The translations under genes were made by a program, and so were the position numbers. Source: Didymodactylos carnosus (lineage: Eukaryota; Rotifera; Eurotatoria; Philodinida; Philodinidae). Taken from it: a DNA stretch of 27,423 bases. Positions within the stretch are counted from its first letter, which is position 1. The number at the start of each line of letters is the position of its first letter. This document shows, piece after piece, positions 19,705 through 27,423 of the stretch. Below the pieces are notes generated by a model. It worked only from the letters and a program-made list of their open reading frames with translations. It was not told the DNA's origin and did not search any database. The stretch covers positions 1-27,423 of the forward strand of contig CAJNOQ010001929.1 in NCBI GenBank assembly GCA_905250885.1, written 5' to 3'.

Positions 19705-20640
19705 GTTTTTGTGTAGCACAGCACAACTGTTTTTGACATTGGAAGTGGACAATTGGATAATTGGAGAATATTAGTTTTATGCTGCTTCTGTAACACAACA
19801 ATTGTATCAATGAACAGATGACGTATGTGACCAGCGGGAACTATTCGACTAATGGATACATATGTACATATAAGGCGAAAAAGACGATTATTTGTATATA
19901 CACCAGTGTCACAAAACCAAGTATAGGTGCTTTTATCCTTTTCAACTGCTAATTCGACTACATCCCTAAAAAGAAGATTTGTGTCCGGATAGAAACAAGT
20001 ACAGTTTTTAAATTTAGCGGACAAGTTATTCGGGATACTACCAGTTGCAATAGAAGTTAATGTTGCTCCACTCTTTTCACATGGATGAGAATTGATGATA
20101 ATTAGAATTTTTTGTAAAAAATGTTTGACAAAATAACCAAATTCAACGTTATTAGAAAAAAAAAGAATTTTGAATAACTGAATGCTTGCTAACCTTTGTG
20201 GGTAAGCTTGAATTCATCGTTAATACATTTTGTTCGGTTAAATTAATAGTAGATGGAAAAGCTTTGTGAATATAGAAGAGGATAATATCGATGAAAACGG
20301 ATGTGAGTTTAGTGGGAGAAAGTTGTGGATTATATTCAACAGTAAATTCGAGATCAAAATACATTTTTATCGGCTGTCCTTGTTGAATAATTTCGTACGA
20401 GTGATGGTGAACGACGGGAAATTGTTTGTAAAACGATAAAAATTCTATAATATTGGAAACAAGAAATAGAAGACGACCGGTTGGTGGTGATTCGAAGGCG
20501 AATAGTCGAATATCAGCTGTTGTTGGAGAATCAGAATGTGGAATAGAGTGTCGATAATGCAGTGCCTGTTTTAGCCGTTGAAATATTCCCATCGTTGGTG
20601 TATTTTGGTAAGGAAAAGTATTAAAGTGCCAGTTCGACAT
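19705..20640 (-). pseudogene. PRIMPOL: PrimPol (primase-polymerase, AEP superfamily), 3'-truncated and frameshifted
   Basis: The ATG at 20640 opens a frame matching the catalytic core of eukaryotic PrimPol, a nuclear/mitochondrial enzyme that reprimes stalled replication forks. Visible in order: DIRLFAFES and TGRLLFLVSN, EFLSFYKQF, then motif I MYFDLEF (D-x-E metal ligands). Motif II S-K-H follows in TKVSKHSVIQ, with N-V-L-T-M-N-S-S ahead of it. The frame then fails at a run of nine T (plus-strand A run 20156-20164). One base fewer would continue into NVEFGYFVKHFLQKIL, which aligns with the family. Motif III D is in FCDTGVYTNNR, followed by LFRL. A 72-nt phase-0 intron (19788-19859) can be drawn before KQHKTNILQLSN. 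The sequence then runs into the repeat at 19704. The C-terminal zinc-knuckle and RPA-binding regions are absent. A real frameshift or a homopolymer read error are both possible. Confidence 0.78.
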
Positions 20641-20790
20641 GATCTAATGAAACTAAAATGACAAAATTGTTAGAAAGGTATCAAGAAATATTTGTGCAAG
20701 AAGGATTTCGACCAATAGATTTTTCCGGCTGCTCGTATAGAATATTGATTGAAGTTATACGTTAATTAATCTTTAGAGTCAGTCAGATAC

Positions 20791-20956
20791 GTCCAATCGG
20801 AACCGTTCCAAAGGGTCGAAATCATGGAATAAGATGACTTTGATGAGTTCTGGATACATTAAGGCAGTAAAATGTAGTGGACCGATTTTCAGTCTTATGA
20901 GGACTGGTCCGGCGTACCGGCTTATCATGAGCAAATCCCCGAACTTGTCCAGGTAC
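20791..20956 (-). CDS. Single exon with cytochrome P450-like N-terminal pattern (weak)
   Basis: A minus-strand open stretch lies between an acceptor (ttctttcaag, exon from 20956) and a possible donor (GAC|gtatct at 20790). It reads LDKFGDLLMISRYAG, VLIRLKIGPLHFTALMYPEL, then IKVIL and DPLERFR. Y/F-G-D, I-G-P and P-E-x-I-K-x-x-L is the order seen near the N-terminus of many P450s, ahead of helix B. Only about 55 residues are present and no heme-binding or I-helix part is found nearby, so it is at most a fragment. Other families cannot be excluded. Confidence 0.35.
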
Positions 20957-21229
20957 CTTGAAAGAAAAAATTAACTATTTATCAGCTAAAAGACCTTTTT
21001 TACTAATTAGGTTACTGCTAATATAAGAACTGCATTCTGCTGGAGCGGATGCTCGACGTAGAACGTATGAAGTACATTATAATTGTTTAGGTATAAAAGA
21101 ATTGAGGAAAGCATTGGAAAACGATTACAGTACAAAATCTAATTCTCGATTAATTATAAATCTGCTTTGAAAATCAGCAAATTTATTTGACATACCTGTT
21201 TGCTCGTGTTTTTTCATAACTACCCACAT

Positions 21230-21464
21230 TCATCCAAGTGGCTTAGCTATCTTCATTCCATCTTTTTCAAGTTGCGTATGCTCTCTAGTCGTCTGATCTG
21301 TAAAACTATGTTTTAACATAAGACAAATTGATTAATGATGTGGTTAAATCTGATGTACCTCGAGAATAATATTGATGTTCACATTCATTTTTCTTATCAC
21401 CTCTTGACTCTCCATGCAGGGTTGCTAGTAATAACGCATGTGTGAAGTAGTACACAGTCAACAT
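21230..21464 (-). CDS. Small two-exon frame with a signal-peptide-like start
   Basis: Exon 1 (21359-21464, ATG at 21464) encodes MLTVYYFTHALLLATLHGES, a hydrophobic signal-peptide-like leader, then a polar stretch ending YYSR. A G|gtacat donor and a gttttacag acceptor (exon 2 from 21297) continue in phase to PLG-stop at 21230, 57 residues in all. The open sequence after the stop runs to a perfect donor (ACAG|gtatgt at 21196), so the TGA may be a nonsense mutation in a longer gene. It may belong with the 20791-20956 exon on the same strand. No family is recognised. Confidence 0.3.
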
Positions 21465-22727
21465 TTTCCACTAAGAAACCGATATCAAGTTTTTATTAAC
21501 TGAAAATGATTTTTTTGATTTAGAATGACTCTCTATGTCTGAAAATACTATTCTAGCAAGAAAAAATCTTCTTCTGGAGACTTTTAATTTTTCAATTAAA
21601 AATGGCCGATTTTTACGGAATACAGCTGGAGTACTTTAGTACATTTAAGTATCGTACAGTTATCATGTTCACATTCCAGTGCATTGTGATACATCACAAT
21701 TTTCTTCAACTATACTACTTTAAACTGGTTTATGTTTCGTTTATACTTACTGGTATCTGTATCTACATGCTATACAACATCTTAAAAATGCGTTTACAAT
21801 TATATATATTCTTATTAGGTGCACCAAGTTCACCTGGAAGTTTTCACATTTTTGCTTCACAGAAGGAACGCTGGCAAGCTTTTTCTTCACTGCTTTGTTC
21901 TTATCTTACAAATACTGAGAGACAGTTGTATAGATAAGATACACGTTTTCTGTTTTACCTGCCTTATTTTTTTTTATGGTATAACATTTAAAAAAGCGAA
22001 AAAATTTTTTTATAATTATTGAATGCAGATTCTATAGTAGAAAGAGCAATTGTTGGTTCCTTATCCACGCTCTTCCACGTATGTTTCAATTGTGAGTGAT
22101 CGTCCTCAATGAGTTTCCAGAACCACACGATAGTTAACCTTCATACTTTGACTGGATAGTGTACAGTCGTTGAAGAGTATTTGCGGTGAGTCTGAAGTCG
22201 AACTGGTGTTCCTAGAATGAGTTTTGAGTTATTCTTGGAAAGGACCTCATATCTCAGACCCTCATTTTCAGAGGCCTCACGCGTAAAATAGCTGTATTTC
22301 ACTGACTACTAACAGCCAATTCACAAAATATTATATTGAAGATAGAGTAGAGTCGTGGCTATACTTTAGTAAAAATAAAAAGTTTTCCCCTCTCTCTCTT
22401 AGGTCAGCAGCTATTGATATTTTATGAAAAAGGCATAGATCGCTTATATCTCACGAACCATCTGATAAAAGAGGCTCAAACTTGGTGCGTGATCAGCATT
22501 CGGCAAGAGCCATGACCACACAAAATTAGACGTCCCTAGCTATCATGGTTCTTGAGTTACAGGGGAATCGCTACTTTTGAGGAGTACTGTATTTACCATT
22601 CTTCCTTTCTACTTTCCCTAAGTATAAAAGGAGTCTAAATGTCGAAAGCTGACAATGATATGAGTCAGAGTCAATACTTCCTTTATTTTTCTTCTTTATC
22701 TGTACCATCTCTACTACTTGTTAGAAA
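21465..22727. other. No supported gene; one 111-codon frame at 21602-21937
   Basis: The plus-strand frame 21602-21937 has a hydrophobic middle and, after an acceptor-like ttattag at 21812-21818, a more protein-like tail (KERWQAFSSLLCSYLTNTER). It might be a terminal exon, but nothing else supports it. 22020-22640 is repeat-like DNA with higher GC and no frame. Confidence 0.3.
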
Positions 22728-22887
22728 ACATACAGTAGATTACGCCGTTATCCAATTGATGGAATACAAAGTATTCTATTCGAAATTGTTATTCATCTAG
22801 AAGTAAACAAATTTCCATTTGTAAATATTTCACGTTTTTTGGATCAAAATAAGTATTATAGAATAAGAATTATAGAAAAATTAATTT
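22728..22887 (+). CDS. Hypothetical exon-like frame without ATG
   Basis: 53 open codons (KTYSRLRRYPIDGIQSILFE..., ending RIIEKLI-stop) contain an acceptor-like catacag at 22728-22734. Residue composition is protein-like, but no family is recognised and no partner exon is found. It lies 1.2 kb upstream of the PARP gene on the same strand. Confidence 0.2.
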
Positions 22888-23133
22888 AAAAAATATTCTT
22901 TCAGAAGAAGAGAAAAAAAAGTAAGCGTTTGAAGTTAATTGAAAAAAAACGAAATTCGAAACGAAGTTTTAAACTTTTTGTTACTATGACAACTTTTTTC
23001 TGTTTTCGAAGCGCCGACACCGTCGACGAAAATGAAAACTATTTCTTACTAAGGTTAACGGGTACGACATAGATGATGATGATCATTTTTGAGAGGTATT
23101 GATGATACCTACCAAAAAGTTTGTTGATTTTGA

Positions 23134-24051
23134 ACACGGACACTCATTATCTACTGCAGAAAAGAACAGTCACAAAGACGACAGAACATTGCCGGTTTGA
23201 GCCTTCAAACCGATTTGATTACAAGTTTCGTTCTTTTGCAATGTATAACACAGACGTTTGACAAGTGATTCATAAAATGTTTTTTTCTAAGTAACTCAGC
23301 CAAAAAATACGTATGCACAGAATGAAGAAACCCGAAAAAGTATTTTCGTAAAAAATAAAAGCGCATAATTCCAGCTAAAAATTTCCCCGTGAAACAAAAT
23401 TTATACGTTCAGAATGTTTTGCCATTTCGAAGGAATTATTTTCTGGAAAAAAGACGATGAAATTGACCATTAAGTAAATGTGGTCATCATCAGCAGGTAG
23501 CTTATGAGCGTATCCGGTAACGATTGTCGCGGCGGCGATAGTGCCGACCCCATAGGGTGACGTTTATGAGCCTCGAGACAGTAATACAGAAAATTCAGTT
23601 TCCAGTACGTTTTTCCATAAGCACAATGTTCGGAAACTTCCTAGTGAAAAATCAAAAATGATTAAAAAAATCGCATTTTCTCCATGATTTCGTGCTGCGA
23701 CGTTTATGCCGCTATCAATCTGTTTCTCATTTGTTTTTAAAAAGATTTTATTCCTGCTCTTTGTAACCGAGAAAAGTAGACCAGAATGGTGAAAAGATAA
23801 TTCTTTGTCGAAGAATTATGCGTTTTTATTTTTTATGAAAATACTTTTTCGGGTTCCTTCATTCTGTGCATACGTATTTTTTGGCTGAGTTACTTAGAAA
23901 AAAACATTTTATGAATCACTTGTCAAACGTCTGTGTTAAACGTTGGAAAAAGAACGAAACTTTTATTCAAATCGGTTTGAAGGCTCAAACCGGCAATGTT
24001 CTGTCGTCTTTCTGACTGTTTTTTTCTACAGTAGATAATGAGTGTCCGTGT
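23134..24051. repeat. Inverted repeat: 240-bp arms, 438-bp spacer, overlapping a gene start
   Basis: Bases 23134-23373 are complementary to 23812-24051 with few mismatches (for example ggtttgaaggctcaaaccggcaatgttctgtcgtc in the right arm). The outer edge is sharp: outside it the two sides differ at once (ttga against atgt), and I see no target duplication. The right arm carries the splice-acceptor-like tttttttctacag and the ATG plus four further codons of the zinc-knuckle PARP gene. The left arm carries the same acceptor and ATG in reverse. The spacer has no gene and includes a short GC-rich patch near 23525-23580. Confidence 0.85.
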
Positions 24052-25377
24052 ATGTTATAAATGTCGACGACCGGGTCACTTTGCTCGTGATTGTTATCCA
24101 AGCGACGAAAGTGATGAAGATAACAGTGATGATCGAATCTGGTAAGAACATCTTCATACAACGAATTCCCTATCTGATCGAAGCTTTTTCACAAAAATGC
24201 GTACAGTTTTCGAAAAACAACTATATATTTCGTGAACTCGTGCTGGTATCTCGGAAGTAGCCTATTGCTTACTGGTTTCAGTTGTGTTTTAGTTATCGAT
24301 GTAATCGTCCCGGTCACATTGCACGCGATTGCCAAGATTTACCGGAGCCAAAGCGGTGTTATCGTTGTCAAGCAGTTGGTCACATAGCTCGAAATTGTTA
24401 TCAAGCATCACATTGTTATAAATGCAATGGTACAGGACACATTGCTCGTAACTGCAGTAGTCTGCTACTGTCTGCAGAAAGCCAAGGTTCACCACTCAAT
24501 GTACAGAGTAAGGAATTTTTGACACTTTTTACTACCTTCATTTGCCGTTAAATATTCTTTTCCTAGCTCATCAAACAACAGCCATTCCATCGATTTTTGT
24601 TCGTATGGGCGATCTGGCTAAAGAAAGAGTATGTATGTAATAAAATTGATCACACAACGCTAACGTCCTGTGGTAAAAGCAAATACAAAAGAATATCAGA
24701 TTATTGTGAATGAATTCAATAAAACCATGTTTGGTCACTATAAAAAAATAACTAAAATTGAACATATACAAAACGAACGGTGGCACAAACAGTACATTGT
24801 ACATCGTGACGATTTTAAACGGCGCTTACGTATGAATACAGAAAAATTTTTGTATCACGGATGTTCGGACGAGGCAGCAAACAGTATTATTCAGGATTAT
24901 TTCAATCGAAGTTTTGCTGGACTACATGGTAAGGCCCCTTTTCTTCTCTTAAATAAAGGAAATCAATAAAGGTCGAAGTTTAAATTTCTCGATGGAGCAT
25001 TTTATTTTAGTAAGCTGCCTGCTGGTAAAGATAGGTAGATTATAGGTTTCCGAAACAAGTGTTCAGACATTTTAGACTCAAAGAACCACCATCACAAGAT
25101 TTTAAGTAATATTTTTTGTTTTGTTATAGGTACGGTTTACGGCAACGGTGTTTATTTTTCGTCACGAGCTCATTATAGTCATTCCTATAGTGTACCGAAT
25201 CAACGTGGAGAACGTTGTATGTTTTTTGCCCGCGTATTAACTGGATATACAACTTTGGGTAATAATACAATGAAAGTTTGTCCACAAGATTTTCATACGA
25301 CTACAGATGGGACACACATTTATGTGACCTATCATGACACGCAAGCTTACGGAGAATACTTGATATGGTATCAGTAA
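24038..25377 (+). CDS. Zinc-knuckle (4x CCHC) PARP-family mono-ADP-ribosyltransferase
   Basis: Five exons: 24038-24141, 24293-24507, 24567-24628, 24700-24928, 25130-25377 (GT-AG, phases 2,1,0,1), 285 residues. Residues 1-95 hold four C-x2-C-x4-H-x4-C knuckles: CYKCRRPGHFARDC, CYRCNRPGHIARDC (its first C split by intron 1), CYRCQAVGHIARNC and CYKCNGTGHIARNC, as in CNBP-type nucleic-acid binders. The PARP catalytic fold spans about 125-285: IEHIQNERWHKQY, FLYHGCSDEAAN, then after intron 4 GTVYGNGVYFSSRAHYS, MFFARVLTGYTTLG and QAYGEYLIWY. By hand alignment the H-Y-E triad is H180, Y212, I267, so it should add single ADP-ribose units, as H-Y-I/L PARPs do. No WWE or macro domain is seen. The exon 4 start is the least certain: EYQ just upstream of 24700 also looks coding. 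The ATG lies in an inverted repeat. Confidence 0.85.
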
Positions 25378-26301
25378 AAAAAAAGAAGCAGTTATTTTCA
25401 CTTTTTGTATGAAAGATTAAACCATTACAAAAAATAAACCATGGAGCTGTACTAAAAACATCGGGTTTAGAAAAATAAAAAGATTCGCTATATCAAATAA
25501 TGGCAAAGCATAATAGGTAGTTTACCTCGCTTGTTTTTGGAAAAATTCGCCTGTTCTTTCATCATCGACTTACGAAATAACCAGTTTTAAACCGATATCC
25601 GGTAATAGTTTAAAAAAACGTTTCCTTATTCTCTTCTCACTTAAAAATGTGTAGACTGGTATATTCTAAGTAAATGCCTTTATAATCTACCCTAGTGAAA
25701 TTTCTTGTACCCAAGATCTTGGGTTTGAATATGTTGGATAATCGGTTTTCCGATTTGAAGCCAAAGCTCATTCTTTTCCAGAGGAAGCCTGAGAATTGGT
25801 GCCAAGTCTACAAATGTCTGATGTGATATTATTAGAGATGGGCGAGTCACCTAAATCATCAAAACGTCTTTCCCGCTGAAATTCTGAGTCTTTAGGCAAC
25901 AAAATGATATATCGACTTCTAGATGATTCTTTAAGTGACCCATTTCTATAGGATATCCAAATGAATTACCGCGTCTAAATATGTACAATTAATTTCTCAT
26001 TTGTATATGTAATATACCAAGAGCTGCAACATCGCTGTATGAACAACCATAAACCAATGTTCTAGATAAACTGAATTATCCGATTACTTTTTCCAAATCG
26101 AAAAGTAAACCAAAAATGTGCATTAGAGCTATCATCTAAAAAAGACGTTTGAATAGCAAATTGCGTACATGTGGTACAAAGTTATGGTCATTTTATTAAT
26201 TTTGAAAAAAACATTTTCATCTTACATTTTTAAAAAGACAAAAATGTTCGTGTATAAAAGTTGCAAAGAAATTCATAAGTTTGTATTGAGTAGGTATGTT
26301 A
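25378..26301. other. Non-coding; short hAT-like inverted repeat at 25833-25948
   Basis: The termini TAGAGATGGGCGAGTCACCT and the complement of TAGAAATGGGTCACTT bracket 116 bp in the style of a hAT MITE, but the flanking 8-mers (gatattat, taggatat) do not match. There is also a 16-bp palindrome ACCCAAGATCTTGGGT near 25710. The rest is AT-rich without a gene. Confidence 0.4.
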
Positions 26302-26405
26302 CAAACCCAAATCCAAGCGACTTGGGCGTATTGGGTTTGGGTACCCAAGTCTCCGACTTTGGTTTGGGTATTGGGTACCGAAGTCTCGGAATTGGGTTTG
26401 GGTCA
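26302..26405. repeat. TTGGGT/ACCCAA-rich patch
   Basis: About ten copies of TTGGGT, TTTGGGTA or their complements lie in 104 bp, mixed with AAGTCTC-GA units. A smaller patch with acccaatacccaagccc is at about 26853-26872. No terminal repeats or target duplication could be fixed. The style recalls the subterminal clusters of the 405-1208 MITE, so this may be one end of a decayed transposon. The 84-codon frame over it is a by-product. Confidence 0.5.
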
Positions 26406-27423
26406 GTTGCCAACGTACATTAATATTCGTCTTCAATGAAACTTATCAATAGTACCTTACGATCTTCTGCCATACTATTCATTTATCTTTTTCTCTTCAT
26501 CGTCACTGTTTTCGCTTCCAAAAATTCACGTAATTCTTCAGTTTTCCCTATTCTTTTGTATCATTTTTTATAGTGTTCACCGATCATTTGTTAACATATT
26601 TATGGTATGTTACCAGTGCTTATCTTTTTAGTATTTTTCTGTTTCAAGGATGAGAATGATGTGAACAAGATAAGTAGAATAAAAAATTCAACTGTTGGAC
26701 ATTTGAACTAGTCCAAAATGAGCTCTTGTCGCTAGCATAAGGCATTATGTATGTCCACCAGCCGAAATAAACATCCTACATCCTGTTTTCTCAAAGAGCC
26801 ACAACAAAAGCAGGTATCTCAGTTAAAAGGAGGCTTTTAATAACTCAAGTCTAACCCAATACCCAAGCCCAAGTATCAGACTTACAAGGGAACATCTCCA
26901 AGTGTGAGTCTCAGTTTTAGTGGGATATGTACCAGTTTGTAGAACTCGACGAGCTAATTCTTCTGGTATGTTCCGTTTTTCCCCATAGACCTTAAATGAG
27001 AAAATTGGTAAGTTTTATTTGTACAGAATAACACTGAAAATATCGAACTTTTAAGCACAACATTCTCACAGAAAGGCAATTTTAAAAACTGTTTATAATA
27101 CTTTGAGCCACTGATTCTCACATATCACACCCAAAACTATTTAAAGAAACGGTGCTCTTTATATTCTCAAGGTTATTTTTGTGCATGACAATATTATTTA
27201 TATGATAGGATTTGACCAACTGAAGTTGCATAAGAAAGCTTTTTTCTACATTCCGAGGTGTAAGCTTTATGATTTTCGTGTTTCGAGTTGCATAGGCTAT
27301 CATTTTATCGTTTCATTGGTTTTATTCGGAAAACATATCAAGAACACAATCAATGGAAATGATACGTGGTGAAAAAATGTTCGAAACACAATATTCGTCG
27401 ACAATGACTACAACAAATAAATG
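26406..27423. other. Non-coding AT-rich end of the window
   Basis: Apart from the small ACCCAA patch near 26860, I see no repeat or splice-supported exon. Overlapping frames at 27118-27372 on both strands are not convincing. Confidence 0.35.

Noticed and set aside
21033-21169. Plus-strand open stretch with HSAGADARRRTYEVHYN and GIKELRKALENDY
   Set aside because: Protein-like and preceded by an acceptor-like ag, but only 45 codons, no partner exon and no family; the opposite strand also has splice signals nearby.
24042-24260. 72-codon frame from a GTG start
   Set aside because: It is one frame away from the real zinc-knuckle exon, which starts at ATG 24038 and carries the CCHC motif.
26302-26405. 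Telomeric repeat array
   Set aside because: The units are irregular and in both orientations, and the patch is internal and only 104 bp long.
1-27423. CRISPR array, bacterial operon or phage island
   Set aside because: No regularly spaced repeats; introns, zinc-knuckle PARP, GPCR and PrimPol sequences show eukaryotic nuclear DNA.

Overview
This window looks like an accessory, transposon-rich stretch of an animal nuclear genome, most likely a bdelloid rotifer (Adineta/Rotaria type). The reasons are: AT-rich DNA; very short GT-AG introns (about 60-75 nt) in the intact genes; a divergent rhodopsin-like GPCR; a mono-ADP-ribosyltransferase relic whose N-terminal region resembles predicted proteins I recall from bdelloids; and dense families of small DNA transposons. 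The assignment rests on recognition, not on a search.

Layout. 1-2440: an 804-bp hAT-type MITE with a perfect 8-bp target duplication, a short spliced N-terminal coding fragment, and a 780-bp foldback element. 2768-4115: a decayed LTR retrotransposon (gag remains and one LTR on the minus strand) with an inverted LTR piece. 4305-4621: a small three-exon reading frame. 6176-6706: another foldback. 7046-8200: a broken LINE endonuclease fragment followed by a 53-bp perfect-arm hairpin. 9995-10117: an inverted copy of part of that LINE. 10755-12090: the ART-family pseudogene. 12640-13484: a second copy of the LTR element, with a 181-bp hAT-like MITE inserted in the LTR. 14001-16083: a 2.1-kb TA-flanked element made of degenerate ACCGT-rich repeats, carrying a palindrome and a tRNA-like sequence with a T-run. 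16278-16530: a mitochondrial insertion containing the start of cox1. 17119-18167: an intact two-exon GPCR gene (minus). 18201-19704: nested Tc1-like and inverted repeats, which cut off the 3' end of a PrimPol primase-polymerase gene (minus, 19705-20640; one frameshift in a homopolymer). 20791-21464: two weak minus-strand coding fragments. 23134-25377: a foldback whose right arm contains the start codon of the best gene of the window, a five-exon gene joining four CCHC zinc knuckles to a PARP catalytic domain. 25378-27423: mostly featureless AT-rich DNA with a TTGGGT-rich patch.

Only two genes look intact: the GPCR and the zinc-knuckle PARP. The PrimPol, ART, LINE and gag sequences are broken. 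No shared pathway links the genes; repeats with inverted arms dominate the window. The most interesting object is the CCHC-PARP gene and the way its 5' end sits in an inverted repeat. The cox1 insertion, the hairpin and the nested insertions with readable target sites are next.
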